Source: Paracoccus haematequi (lineage in GTDB: Bacteria; Pseudomonadota; Alphaproteobacteria; Rhodobacterales; Rhodobacteraceae). Taken from it: a DNA stretch of 64,000 nucleotides. Positions 19,897 to 28,764 of the stretch are shown here, piece by piece. The position numbers and the translations under genes are program-made. How positions within the stretch are numbered: the stretch's first letter is position 1; the number at the start of each line of letters is the position of its first letter. The DNA lies in contig CAMCVS010000003.1 in assembly GCA_945881965.1 (NCBI GenBank), forward strand, positions 62,001 to 126,000, written 5' to 3'. The notes beneath the pieces are model-generated. The model was not told the DNA's origin. It ran no database searches and saw only the letters and a program-made list of their open reading frames with translations.

Positions 19897-19914
19897 TGTA
19901 ACATGTCCCTGACA
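19897..19914. promoter_or_regulatory. PpsR/CrtJ operator overlapping the crtA start codon
   Basis: TGTAACATGTCCCTGACA is an exact TGT-N12-ACA that contains the crtA ATG (19903-19905) and its next codons. Binding here would cover the translation start, so the crtA promoter must lie close upstream. Confidence 0.8.
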
Positions 19915-20691
19915 CTTTTTGCGACACTTTTGCGTGGAGTTTGCGCCATTTCCGTCGTCACGCTCAGCCTGTTTCGCTTTACCAGCCGCGCCGCGCGGTG
20001 GTGGGTCATCGGTCAGATGGCGCTGGCCCCGCGTGTGCTGCGCCGCGAATCGGGGCGCGCGGGATCGGGGCTGACGTTCTTCAAGCTGTGCGGGTCAGGC
20101 ACCGGCGAGGGGTTCACGCCGCGCCCGAACTGGCAGGTCTGGGCGATCCTCGCGGTCTGGCAGGACGAGGCCGCCGCCACGCGCGGCACCACATCGGGCG
20201 TATGGGCCAAATGGCGCGCGCGGGCGGCAGCGGACTGGACGCTGACGCTGGCCCCCACCTCGGTGCGCGGGCAATGGGCGGGGGTGACGCCGTTTGCGGC
20301 CACCCCTGCATCTGACCACACCGGACCCATCGCCGCGCTGACCCGCGCCACTGTAAAGCCCCGCCATGCGCTGCGGTTCTGGCGGCATGTGCCGGGCATT
20401 TCGGCGGCGATCGGGTCTGACCCCAACGTGGCGTTCAAGATCGGCATCGGCGAGGTGCCGCTCTTGCATCAGGTGACATTTTCGGTCTGGCCGGATACAA
20501 CGGCGATGGCGGAATTTGCCCGCCATGACGGCCCCCACGCCCGCGCCATCCGCGCCGTGCGCGAGGGTGACTGGTTCAACGAAGAGCTTTACGCCCGCTT
20601 TCGGGTGATCGGATCGACCGGGACATGGGATGGCGCGGAAACGCGCATCGTTCCATCCCCGCAAAGCGTCCCGGAAAGGACCGCCGCATGA
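19903..20691 (+). CDS. crtA: Spheroidene monooxygenase CrtA
   Basis: 262 residues. CrtA oxidises spheroidene to spheroidenone in the presence of oxygen. Recognisable parts are WWVIGQMALAPRVLRRESGR, FFKLCGSGTGEGFTPRPNWQ, FWRHVPGISAAIGSDPNVAF and GIGEVPLLHQVTFSVWPD. The ATG lies inside a PpsR site and has only a weak upstream GGGTG. The stop overlaps bchI (ATGA), so crtA-bchIDO are one operon. Confidence 0.94.
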   Translation: MSLTLFATLLRGVCAISVVTLSLFRFTSRAARWWVIGQMALAPRVLRRESGRAGSGLTFFKLCGSGTGEGFTPRPNWQVWAILAVWQDEAAATRGTTSGVWAKWRARAAADWTLTLAPTSVRGQWAGVTPFAATPASDHTGPIAALTRATVKPRHALRFWRHVPGISAAIGSDPNVAFKIGIGEVPLLHQVTFSVWPDTTAMAEFARHDGPHARAIRAVREGDWFNEELYARFRVIGSTGTWDGAETRIVPSPQSVPERTAA

Positions 20692-21755
20692 CCGCAAGAC
20701 CCCATGAGGCCGCGCATCTGCGCGCCATGCCCGCGACCAAGCCCACCCCGCGCCGCGCGCCGTTCCCGTTTTCGGCCATCGTGGGGCAAGAGGACATGAA
20801 GCTGGCGCTGATCCTGACCGCCGTGGACCCGGCCATCGGCGGCGTCTTGGTGTTTGGCGACCGGGGCACCGGCAAATCCACCGCCGTGCGCGCGCTGGCT
20901 GCGCTCTTGCCCGAGATTGACGCGGTCGAAGGCTGCCCGGTCAACTCGGCGCGACCCGACCAGTGCCCGGATTGGGCCGGGATCACATCGCAGACGATCA
21001 TCCGCAAGCCGACCCCGGTGGTCGATCTGCCGCTGGGTGTCAGCGAGGACCGCGTGACGGGCGCGCTGGACATCGAACGCGCCATCGCGCGGGGTGAAAA
21101 GGCGTTTGAACCGGGTCTGCTGGCGCGGGCCAATCGCGGGTATTTGTATATCGACGAAGTGAACCTTCTGGAGGATCACATTGTCGATCTGCTGCTGGAC
21201 GTGGCGCAATCGGGCGAAAACGTCGTTGAACGCGACGGGTTGTCGATCCGCCATGCCGCGCGGTTCGTGTTGGTGGGGTCCGGCAACCCCGAAGAAGGCG
21301 ACCTGCGCCCGCAACTGTTGGACCGGTTCGGCCTGTCGGTCGATGTCACCAGCCCGCGCGACATCGAAACCCGGGTCGAGGTGATCCGCCGCCGCGATGC
21401 CTATGACACCGACCCCGACACGTTTCTGGCGACGTGGACGCCCGAAGATGCCGCGCTACGCGACCGCATCATGGCCGCCCGCGCGGCCTTGCCGGGGATC
21501 ACCACACCCGGCACCGCGTTGCATGATTGCGCGGCGCTCTGCATCGCGCTGGGATCGGACGGGTTACGCGGCGAGCTGACGCTCTTGCGCACCGCCCGCG
21601 CGCTGGCCGCGACCGAAGGCGCGCCGTCCGTCGCGCGCAGCCATCTGAAACGGGTGGCGGCATTGGCACTGGGCCACCGCCTGCGCCGCGATCCGCTGGA
21701 CGAGGCCGGATCAGGCGCCCGCGTCGCCCGTGTTCTGGCCGAAACGCTGCCCTGA
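20688..21755 (+). CDS. bchI: Magnesium chelatase subunit I
   Basis: 355 residues. BchI is the AAA+ ATPase that, with BchD and BchH, inserts Mg into protoporphyrin IX. Walker A is FGDRGTGKSTAV near 54-65, and the Walker B region is YIDEVNLLEDHIVDLLLD; RHAARFVLVGSGNPEEGDLR covers sensor 1. The ATG overlaps the crtA stop by four bases; a second start 13 codons in (MPATKPTPRR) is possible. Confidence 0.97.
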   Translation: MTARPHEAAHLRAMPATKPTPRRAPFPFSAIVGQEDMKLALILTAVDPAIGGVLVFGDRGTGKSTAVRALAALLPEIDAVEGCPVNSARPDQCPDWAGITSQTIIRKPTPVVDLPLGVSEDRVTGALDIERAIARGEKAFEPGLLARANRGYLYIDEVNLLEDHIVDLLLDVAQSGENVVERDGLSIRHAARFVLVGSGNPEEGDLRPQLLDRFGLSVDVTSPRDIETRVEVIRRRDAYDTDPDTFLATWTPEDAALRDRIMAARAALPGITTPGTALHDCAALCIALGSDGLRGELTLLRTARALAATEGAPSVARSHLKRVAALALGHRLRRDPLDEAGSGARVARVLAETLP

Positions 21756-21757
21756 TC

Positions 21758-23452
21758 ATGGAACCCGAAACGCTGCGCCTGTTGCTGTCCGTGCTGACCA
21801 TCGACCCGGCGGCGATTGGCGGGCTGTGGTTGCGCGCCCGCGCGGGGCCGGACCGGCAACGCTTGCTCGAAGTACTGCCGCTGTTGCCGTTGCCGCTGCC
21901 GGTGCAACGGCTGGCCTCGAATGTCACCGACGAGGCGCTGTTCGGCGGGCTGGACAGTGCCGCCACCCTGCGCGCGGGGCGGCCCGTGCTGCGCCAGGGC
22001 CTGCTGGACCGCGCCGCCGTGCTGGTATTGCCGATGGCGGAGCGCTGTGCGCCGGATCTGGCCGCGCGGCTGGCGCAGGCGCTGGACGGTCGCCGCCATG
22101 CCATCGTGGCACTGGACGAGGCGGCGGATGACGGCGAGGGCCTGCCCGAGAAACTTGCAGACCGGCTGGGGCTGTTCCTTGATTTGGATGCAACCCGCCT
22201 GCCGGAACGGCTGCCGCTGCTGGATGCCGCCAAGATGCAGGCCGCCCGCGCGCTGTTGCCCACGGTGCGGGTGCCGCATGACGCGGTGGCAGACGTTGTG
22301 CGCGCCTGCGCTGACCTGATGATCCTGTCCACCCGCGCGCCGATCCTGACGCTGGCCGCCGCGCGCGCGCTGGCCGCTCTGGCCGGGCGCGTGGTGGTGG
22401 AACGTGCCGATCTGGCGGCGGCGGCGGGGCTGGTGTTGGCGCATCGCGCGGCTCCCTTGGCCGATCCGCCTGACAGCGACGACCCGCCGCCCCCGCCCGA
22501 CAGCCCGCCACCGGACAGTGGCCCCGCTGATGCGGACAGGCCCGACACCTCTGCCGAATTGCCCAAGGGCGATATTCTGGTGGACGCCGTGCGCGCCGCC
22601 TTGCCCGATGAAATCCTGCGCGATCTGGCCGAGGCACGCGCGCAGCGGCAGGCGCGCGGTGCATCCGGCAGCGGGGCCGCGCGCGTGGGCAACCGCCGGG
22701 GCCGTCCCCTGCCGCCACGCCGGGGCCTGCCAAAGTCGGGTGCGCGCATTGACCTGATCGCCACACTCCGCGCCGCAGCGCCATGGCAAGGCGTGCGCCG
22801 CGCCGCGAACCCCGACCGCGCCGCGCAAGCGCTGCTGGTCGAGGCGTCCGACCTGCACCTCAAGCGCGCCAAGATCATGTCGGACCGGGTGCTGGTGTTT
22901 GCGGTCGATGCGTCGGGTTCTGCTGCCGTCGCCCGTCTCGCCGAGGCGAAGGGTGCGGTGGAACAACTGCTGGCGCGCGCCTACAGCCGCCGCGATCACG
23001 TCGCGCTGTTGACCTTCCGGGGGCAGGCGGCGGAATTGCTGCTGCCGCCGACCCGCAGTCTGGTGATGACCAAGGCGCGGCTGCGCGGGGTGCCGGGGGG
23101 CGGGGCAACGCCTTTGGCGGGGGGGCTGCGGCTGGCGCTGGACACCGCGCTGCGCGCGCGCGCGCGCGGTATGACGCCGACGATTGCGCTGCTGACGGAT
23201 GGGCGCGGCAACGTGGCGCTGGACGGCACGGCAGACCGCGCGCAATCCGATCTCGACACCGCGCAGATGGCGCGCGCCATTCGCGCCACAGGATGCACCG
23301 CTTTGGTGATCGATACCGCGCAGCGCCAGCAGCCGCGTCTGGCAGACCTGGCGCGCAACATGGGCGCGCGATATCTGGCGCTGCCGCGTGTGGGCGGCGG
23401 ACAACTGGCGGCGGCGCTTAGCGCCTCGCTGGACCCGGTTCCGGTGCGCTAG
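21758..23452 (+). CDS. bchD: Magnesium chelatase subunit D
   Basis: 564 residues. BchD scaffolds the BchI ring. It has a degenerate AAA+-like N-terminal half, an acidic proline-rich linker near 240-270 (PPDSDDPPPPPDSPPPDSGP), and a C-terminal von Willebrand A domain with the metal-site start VFAVDASGSAAVARLAEAKG. ATG 21758 is two bases after the bchI stop. Confidence 0.96.
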   Translation: MEPETLRLLLSVLTIDPAAIGGLWLRARAGPDRQRLLEVLPLLPLPLPVQRLASNVTDEALFGGLDSAATLRAGRPVLRQGLLDRAAVLVLPMAERCAPDLAARLAQALDGRRHAIVALDEAADDGEGLPEKLADRLGLFLDLDATRLPERLPLLDAAKMQAARALLPTVRVPHDAVADVVRACADLMILSTRAPILTLAAARALAALAGRVVVERADLAAAAGLVLAHRAAPLADPPDSDDPPPPPDSPPPDSGPADADRPDTSAELPKGDILVDAVRAALPDEILRDLAEARAQRQARGASGSGAARVGNRRGRPLPPRRGLPKSGARIDLIATLRAAAPWQGVRRAANPDRAAQALLVEASDLHLKRAKIMSDRVLVFAVDASGSAAVARLAEAKGAVEQLLARAYSRRDHVALLTFRGQAAELLLPPTRSLVMTKARLRGVPGGGATPLAGGLRLALDTALRARARGMTPTIALLTDGRGNVALDGTADRAQSDLDTAQMARAIRATGCTALVIDTAQRQQPRLADLARNMGARYLALPRVGGGQLAAALSASLDPVPVR

Positions 23453-23453
23453 C

Positions 23454-24335
23454 GTGGACCCGCGACGCCTGCCCGCTGACTGGCCTTATCGCGACGCCGC
23501 GCGCCATGTGATCGCGGGGCCGCATCGCTGGTGGGTGATCGAGGCGGGCGCGGCAACGGCCCCTGTGGTGCTGCTGCTGCACGGGCTGGGCGCGTCAGGG
23601 CACAGCTTTCGCCACCTGATCCCCGGATTGTCCGCCACATACCGCGTCATTGTGCCGGACTTACCCGGTCAGGGCTGCACCCAGATGGGCGCGCGCGGGC
23701 GCAGCGGGTTGGAGCCCACGGCGCAGGATTTGCGGCGGCTGTGCGACACGCTGGGTCAAGCCCCTGTCGCGGTGATCGGCCATTCGGCGGGCGGCGCCAT
23801 TGCCTTGCAGATGGCGCTGGATACGCCCGGTCTGGCCGTTGTCGGTATCAATGCCGCGCTCAGCCAGTTTGACGGCGCGGCGGGCGTGGTGTTCCCGCGT
23901 CTGGCACAGGGCCTGGCCGCAATGCCGTTCGCCGCATCGCTGGCGACATTATGGGCCAGCCCGCGTCTGGTGGATCGGCTGCTGGACGGCACCGGGTCTG
24001 AAATGGAGCCAGAAGGGCGCGCGCAATACCGCCGTCTGGTGCAGGACGCCGACCACGTGCGCGGCGCGTTGGAGATGATGGCGCAGTGGCAACTGGCCCC
24101 GCTGCTGGCGCGGCTGGAAACGGTCACATCCCCGGTGCTGCTGATCGCGGCAGAGGATGACCGCGCCGTGCCACCGCACGTGTCGGAACAGGCCGCCGCC
24201 CGCATCCCCGGTGCCGCGCTGCTGCGGGTCGCGGGAGGGCATCTGGTGCACGAAGAACCGGGGCAGGCGTTGCTGACCCCGATCCTGGACTGGTTGCGCC
24301 GTCACGCCAATCCGGATCAGGTCAGGACAGGTTAG
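23454..24335 (+). CDS. bchO: Alpha/beta hydrolase BchO
   Basis: 293 residues from GTG 23454, one base after the bchD stop. It is an alpha/beta-hydrolase with an oxyanion segment LLLHGLGASGHSFRHLIPGL and nucleophile elbow VIGHSAGGAIALQM; DDRAVPPH and GHLVHEEP supply the acid and histidine. BchO is always near bchID; its chemistry is unsettled, with a role linked to the Mg-chelatase step proposed. The stop overlaps the convergent idi stop by four bases. Confidence 0.92.
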   Translation: MDPRRLPADWPYRDAARHVIAGPHRWWVIEAGAATAPVVLLLHGLGASGHSFRHLIPGLSATYRVIVPDLPGQGCTQMGARGRSGLEPTAQDLRRLCDTLGQAPVAVIGHSAGGAIALQMALDTPGLAVVGINAALSQFDGAAGVVFPRLAQGLAAMPFAASLATLWASPRLVDRLLDGTGSEMEPEGRAQYRRLVQDADHVRGALEMMAQWQLAPLLARLETVTSPVLLIAAEDDRAVPPHVSEQAAARIPGAALLRVAGGHLVHEEPGQALLTPILDWLRRHANPDQVRTG

Positions 24336-24904
24336 GCCGACATCGCTTGGTGCGACACAGCGTCACCAAAGATCATCTGATGGTGCTGATCCAGATATAT
24401 CTTCAGCCAAGGTGTATAGCAGTCCGGATGACGCGCGATATCAACGCGCAGGTCCGCCATATCCATCCACCGTACCGCCTTGACCTCGGTCGGATCAAGG
24501 CAAAGTGTCACGTCGCCCGCAGTTTCCGCGCAGAAGATATCCACCACTTCATGCTCGGTCAGCGCAGGGCCGAAAGCGGTCGCAACAGGGGCGCGGTATT
24601 CCACCTGCCCCACAGCGCAAAGCGTCAGACCCGTCAGCCCCAATTCCTCGTCCAGCCGCCGATTGGCGCAATCCAGCGCGGTTTCGCCCCAAAAAGGATG
24701 GGTGCAGCAGGTGTTTGTCCACAATCCGGGGGTGTGATACTTGGTCAGCGCGCGTTGCTGCATCAATACGCGATCGCCCTGCACTACGAACACCGATACT
24801 GCCGGATGGCGCAGCCCGCGCTGGTGCACCTCCAACTTGTCCACAGGGGTTAACTGCCCGTCGATCCAGGCGGGAATAAGGCCGCTGGCCTGCGGATCGG
24901 TCAT
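24332..24904 (-). CDS. idi: Isopentenyl-diphosphate delta-isomerase (type I)
   Basis: 190 residues. It interconverts isopentenyl and dimethylallyl diphosphate. The Nudix-type core shows LWTNTCCTHPFWGE with the catalytic Cys and metal-ligand His, and RRLDEELGL, the Nudix helix with its glutamates. ATG 24904 overlaps the bchP stop (ATGA); ATG 24910 adds two residues. Idi inside the photosynthesis cluster is typical of Rhodobacter and pairs with dxs and crtE supply. Confidence 0.95.
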   Translation of the reverse strand: MTDPQASGLIPAWIDGQLTPVDKLEVHQRGLRHPAVSVFVVQGDRVLMQQRALTKYHTPGLWTNTCCTHPFWGETALDCANRRLDEELGLTGLTLCAVGQVEYRAPVATAFGPALTEHEVVDIFCAETAGDVTLCLDPTEVKAVRWMDMADLRVDIARHPDCYTPWLKIYLDQHHQMIFGDAVSHQAMSA

Positions 24905-26097
24905 GACCATGTCGGTGACACCAGCCCCATCAGATGCGCCAGATTCTTGACGCCGATTTTCAGATGCGCCAGCGGGCGCGCGGTGACAAGACGCTTGTGC
25001 ATATAGGCGTCAAAGGTAAGTTTCTGCACGTCGCTGTCATGGCACAGGCTGACGAACCGTTCACGGCGGTCGTCGCTGCGGTAATAGGCGTCCTGCATCG
25101 ACCGCAGCACCGAAAACACCGTGCCATGTTCGCGCATGAACATTTTCCGCGCTCGTTTCAATTCCGCGACGCGTCCGGTGCGCAGGAACGCCTCGGCAGC
25201 AGTCGCGGCGACACGGCCCCCCGCCATCGCGTAATAGATGCCTTCGCCCGACGACGGCGCGACAACGCCCGCCGCATCGCCGGCCAGCAGCACATCGCGG
25301 CCATTGTCCCAGCGGTCCAGCGGTTTCAGCGGGATCGGCGCGCCTTCGCGGCGGATGGTTTCACATCCCCCCAGCCCCGCCATATCCCGCAGATCAGAGG
25401 TGGCGCGTTTCAGGTCCACGCCGTCGATTTCCGTGCCCATGCCGATGCTGGCGTGTTTGCCATGCGGAAACACCCAGCCATAGAAATCGGGCGAGATGCG
25501 CCCGTCATAGATCACGTCGCAGCGCGTGGGGTCATAGTCCGCATTGGCCGCAACCGCGCGATCCGGCGCGGCGATGATCTCGTGATAGGCGATGACATAG
25601 GGGATCTTGTCGCCGCCGGGCACCTCGGCGCGGGCGACGCCTGACCGCGCGCCATCGGCGCCGATCACCACGCGGGTGCGGTCGCGGTGTTCTGCGCCCG
25701 TCGCCTTGTCGCGCCAGACCACATGCGTGCCATCCGCGTCACGTTCGACGCGCAGAAAGGTGCCGGTCAGCCGCGCCGCCCCGTGCATCGCGGCGCGGTC
25801 GCGCAGGTATTCGTCGAAATCCTCGCGGTCGACCATGCCGACATAGCCGCCCTCGATATGTATATCGACAGCGCGCCCAGTGGGCGAGACCATCCGCGCG
25901 CAGGTGATCTTGGCCACGATCAGATGGTCGGGGATGGCGAAATCCGCGATCAGGCGCGGCGGGATCGCGCCGCCGCAGGGCTTGATCCGGCCCGCACGGT
26001 CCAGCATCGCCACACGCAATCCGGCGCGGGCCAGATCCTCGGCCGCCGTTGCACCGGACGGGCCACCGCCCACGACAAAGGCATCATACATGGTCAT
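24901..26097 (-). CDS. bchP: Geranylgeranyl reductase BchP
   Basis: 398 residues. BchP reduces the geranylgeranyl tail of bacteriochlorophyll to phytyl in three steps. It is a FAD-dependent reductase: AFVVGGGPSGATAAEDLARA at the start, RIKPCGGAIPPRLIADF, TRVVIGADGARSGVARAEVP, and RDVLLAGDAAGVVAPSSGEG in the C-terminal half. The ATG overlaps the stop of the pucC-like gene upstream (ATGA). Confidence 0.96.
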   Translation of the reverse strand: MTMYDAFVVGGGPSGATAAEDLARAGLRVAMLDRAGRIKPCGGAIPPRLIADFAIPDHLIVAKITCARMVSPTGRAVDIHIEGGYVGMVDREDFDEYLRDRAAMHGAARLTGTFLRVERDADGTHVVWRDKATGAEHRDRTRVVIGADGARSGVARAEVPGGDKIPYVIAYHEIIAAPDRAVAANADYDPTRCDVIYDGRISPDFYGWVFPHGKHASIGMGTEIDGVDLKRATSDLRDMAGLGGCETIRREGAPIPLKPLDRWDNGRDVLLAGDAAGVVAPSSGEGIYYAMAGGRVAATAAEAFLRTGRVAELKRARKMFMREHGTVFSVLRSMQDAYYRSDDRRERFVSLCHDSDVQKLTFDAYMHKRLVTARPLAHLKIGVKNLAHLMGLVSPTWS

Positions 26098-27386
26098 TCT
26101 CCTGGCACGGCGAAGGCGGGCGCGGGAGGCGCGCGGCGCGGTTCGGTTTCGATCACCCGCACCGCGAGGATCGCGGCCAGGACAAAAATCAGCGCTTCCA
26201 ACGTGAAGGTCGCGCCAAAGGCCGCAGCATCCGGCAGCGTATGGCGTAGGATATCGACCAGCGCCGCGCCCGCCAGCCCGCCCGCGCCTGCGGCAACAGC
26301 CTGCGCCGCACCCCACAGGCCCATCCGGGTGCCTTCGCGCGCGTTGCGGCCTGCACCCGCCAGAGCCATCATCGACCCGATGGCCGCGACCGCGAACATG
26401 CCGTTGAAAAACCCCAACGCCACGACCAGCGGAACGAAGGGCAGCGCTACCCCCTGCCCCGCCGCCGCAATCGCCAGAAGCGCCACCGCCGACCCGGAAC
26501 AGCCCAGCGTCACCCAGAGCCGCAGCGACCCGACGCGCAGCCCGGTCGCCAGCACACCAACCAGCGCCATGCCGACAAACACGCCGCCGTTCTGCGCGCC
26601 AGACAGCAGCGTTGATTGGCCGGGGCTGAACGCGAACACAAGGCCCGCATAGGGTTCAAGGATCAGTTCCTGCATGAAATAAGCCGTCATCGACAGCAGC
26701 ACGAACAACGTGAAATGGCGCGCGCGGCGCTCGGCCCAGACTTCGGCCAGACCTTGGCGGAACGGCATGGATGCGGGTTCGCGCCGCGCTTGCACCCGCG
26801 CCTCGATGCCCCAGATCGCCAGCGTGGTCACCACCATCACGGCGGTCACGACAATGCCGACCACCAGCAGCAGCCGCGCGGGCGTGTAGGGGTCAAGGAA
26901 ATGGCCGACGGTTCCGGCGGTGGCCGCAATTCCAAAGATCATCATCAGCCATGTGATCGTCGCCGCTGCCGCGCGGCGGTGCGGCGCCGTGGCGGTGGCA
27001 AGTAACGCCAGCAGCGATGTGCCCGATGCCCCAACCCCGACCCCGATCAGCGCATAGGCCACAACCGACAGCGCCAGCGCGGCCAATCGCGCCTGCGGCA
27101 TCCAGACGACGGCGACTGTTGCCAGCAACGCACCCAAGGCCAGAACACCCATGCCGCCGATGATAAAGGCCGTGCGGTTGCCGCGCGTATCCGACCGGAA
27201 GCCCCAGTTGGGCCGGGTGATCTGGATACCGTAATGCAGCGCGACCAGCAGCCCCGGCACCACGGCTGGCAGCGCGAGTTCAACCACCATCAGCCGGTTC
27301 AGCGTGGATGTCATTAGCACCACGATCGCGCCGAGGCAAAGCTGCACGAGGCCAAGGCGGATGATCTGGACCCATGTCAGGTTCAT
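26094..27386 (-). CDS. PucC-family (BCD) major-facilitator protein between bchG and bchP
   Basis: 430 residues with about 12 membrane helices. It belongs to the PucC/LhaA/Orf428 group of light-harvesting assembly transporters, shown by IRLGLVQLCLGAIVVLMTST, LNRLMVVELALPAVVPGLLV, QELILEPYAGLVFAFSPGQS and MGLWGAAQAVAAGAGGLAGA. In Rhodobacter the gene at this place (orf428) may bring new pigment to antenna assembly. It overlaps bchG (ATGA) and bchP (ATGA). Confidence 0.92.
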   Translation of the reverse strand: MNLTWVQIIRLGLVQLCLGAIVVLMTSTLNRLMVVELALPAVVPGLLVALHYGIQITRPNWGFRSDTRGNRTAFIIGGMGVLALGALLATVAVVWMPQARLAALALSVVAYALIGVGVGASGTSLLALLATATAPHRRAAAATITWLMMIFGIAATAGTVGHFLDPYTPARLLLVVGIVVTAVMVVTTLAIWGIEARVQARREPASMPFRQGLAEVWAERRARHFTLFVLLSMTAYFMQELILEPYAGLVFAFSPGQSTLLSGAQNGGVFVGMALVGVLATGLRVGSLRLWVTLGCSGSAVALLAIAAAGQGVALPFVPLVVALGFFNGMFAVAAIGSMMALAGAGRNAREGTRMGLWGAAQAVAAGAGGLAGAALVDILRHTLPDAAAFGATFTLEALIFVLAAILAVRVIETEPRRAPPAPAFAVPGE

Positions 27387-28285
27387 GTCATCCCCCGCAG
27401 CGCAAACGCCGAAATCATCATGCCCGCGACATACAGCACGACACCGGTGGCGTTATACCACGGCGCCTTGCCCTTGGGGTCGCGCAGCAGCACGCGCATC
27501 GCAGCAAATTGCGCCAGCAATACAGCCGTGACGCCCAGTCCATGCAGCGGCGCGCCCCAGATCAGCAACAGCGCAATCACCAGCATCTGCGCCATCGCCA
27601 TCACCGTGCAGGCGATGCGGGCGGCAATTTCTGGCCCCAGCACGACGGGCAAGGACCGCACACCATGCAGGCGGTCGCCCTCCAGCGCCTTGAAATCGTT
27701 CAAGGTCATGATGCCATGCGCTCCCATGGCATACAGGCCCGCAATCGCCACGGTCTGGAAGGACGGCGCGCCGTTCAGCAGCACCGCCGCCCCGGTGAAC
27801 CACGGCAACCCTTCGTAAGACAGCCCCACCAGCCCCGGCCCCCACCAGCCCGACCGTTTCAACCGCACCGGTTCCGCCGAATAGGCCCAGGCGGCCAGCA
27901 CTCCGAACACAGTCGCGCCAAAGCCCCATGGGCCCAGCAGCCAGCCGACGGCGAGGCTCAGCACGCTCATCGCCAGCGCGATCCAGAGCCCCCAGCGGCC
28001 GGGGATACGACCCGACGGGATCGGGCGGTGCGGTTCGTTCACCGCATCGACATGGCGGTCGCACCAGTCATTCGCGGCCTGGCTCATGCCGCAGACGATG
28101 GGCCCGGCCAGCACCATACCCAGGATGACCATGCCCCAGTTGCCGGACAGCGGCACCCCCGCCGACACCGACCCGCACAGATAGGCCCAGATCGGCGGGA
28201 ACCAGGTGATCGGCTTGATCAAAGTCAGCATGGCCAGTGGTTCGGGCCAGACTCGCGGGGGGGATGTGATATCGAGGGCGCTCAT
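27383..28285 (-). CDS. bchG: Bacteriochlorophyll synthase BchG
   Basis: 300 residues. BchG attaches geranylgeranyl diphosphate to bacteriochlorophyllide a. It is a UbiA-type membrane prenyltransferase with the aspartate motif QAANDWCDRHVDAVNEPHRP near 70-90 and several helices. The ATG at 28285 lies directly beside a PpsR operator that begins at 28287, and no strong ribosome binding site is seen. It heads the bchG-pucC-like-bchP-idi operon. Confidence 0.96.
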   Translation of the reverse strand: MSALDITSPPRVWPEPLAMLTLIKPITWFPPIWAYLCGSVSAGVPLSGNWGMVILGMVLAGPIVCGMSQAANDWCDRHVDAVNEPHRPIPSGRIPGRWGLWIALAMSVLSLAVGWLLGPWGFGATVFGVLAAWAYSAEPVRLKRSGWWGPGLVGLSYEGLPWFTGAAVLLNGAPSFQTVAIAGLYAMGAHGIMTLNDFKALEGDRLHGVRSLPVVLGPEIAARIACTVMAMAQMLVIALLLIWGAPLHGLGVTAVLLAQFAAMRVLLRDPKGKAPWYNATGVVLYVAGMMISAFALRGMT

Positions 28286-28286
28286 G

Positions 28287-28304
28287 TGTCAATTTAACCT
28301 GACA
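28287..28304. promoter_or_regulatory. PpsR/CrtJ operator 1, bchG promoter
   Basis: TGTCAATTTAACCTGACA is an exact TGT-N12-ACA starting two bases from the bchG ATG and spaced six bases from operator 2. Confidence 0.87.
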
Positions 28305-28310
28305 GTTTTC

Positions 28311-28328
28311 TGTCTGACAAGGCTTACA
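28311..28328. promoter_or_regulatory. PpsR/CrtJ operator 2, bchG promoter
   Basis: TGTCTGACAAGGCTTACA is an exact TGT-N12-ACA next to operator 1. The pair has the close spacing used for cooperative PpsR binding. Confidence 0.86.
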
Positions 28329-28764
28329 TTGCGGCGCGGGTCAGATTTGCTGCGGGATCAGGGTGGCCCGTCAGGCGGCATCGCCGCTGGCGCAGCACTG
28401 TGTTTCGCGCACCTGCACATCGGGCCGTGCCAAACACGAAAGAAGTCTCTCGAAAACAGCCGCATACCAAACACGTTGCGGGGATGCAGCCTGCCCCACC
28501 GCTCGCGTTTGGGCCGCAATTGTGAATGTACGGTGCCGATGTGACGCGGTGGCGAAGGTTCAGGTGGCCACAAAGGTCCAGACATGCCCGACGCTGATAT
28601 GCACCGACTCGCCTATGGCATGACACGCGGCGCTGCCTCCGCTGCGCGGTATCCTAAATATCTGAGATTGCCGCCTACCACAGGCGATGCTGTCAGGTCA
28701 GGTTGACAGACTTAGCCGGATCGATTTGCGACGCATCAAACCGGCTTGCCGGGTCACAGGTGTC
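28329..28764. other. 436-base gap between bchG and ppsR without a convincing gene
   Basis: Short frames exist on both strands (for example 28363-28623 plus and 28324-28626 minus), but their translations are cysteine- and arginine-rich, match no family I know and overlap one another. In Rhodobacter bchJ and bchE occupy this neighbourhood, and neither is here. A lone exact PpsR site remains at 28691. The stretch may be the scar of a bchEJ loss. Confidence 0.5.
28691..28708. promoter_or_regulatory. Orphan PpsR/CrtJ operator downstream of ppsR
   Basis: TGTCAGGTCAGGTTGACA is an exact TGT-N12-ACA, 57 bases past the ppsR stop and about 400 bases from bchG. No gene start is near it. It may be the operator of a lost gene, or a distant partner of the bchG pair. 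Confidence 0.7.

Noticed and set aside
21401-23404. 667-codon open frame antisense to bchI/bchD
   Set aside because: Long antisense frames are expected at this GC content; the translation is rich in Arg, Gln and His without domains, and bchD is certain on the other strand.
28324-28626. Overlapping short frames on both strands between bchG and ppsR as hypothetical genes
   Set aside because: They are Cys/Arg-rich, overlap each other, lack ribosome sites and match no known family.
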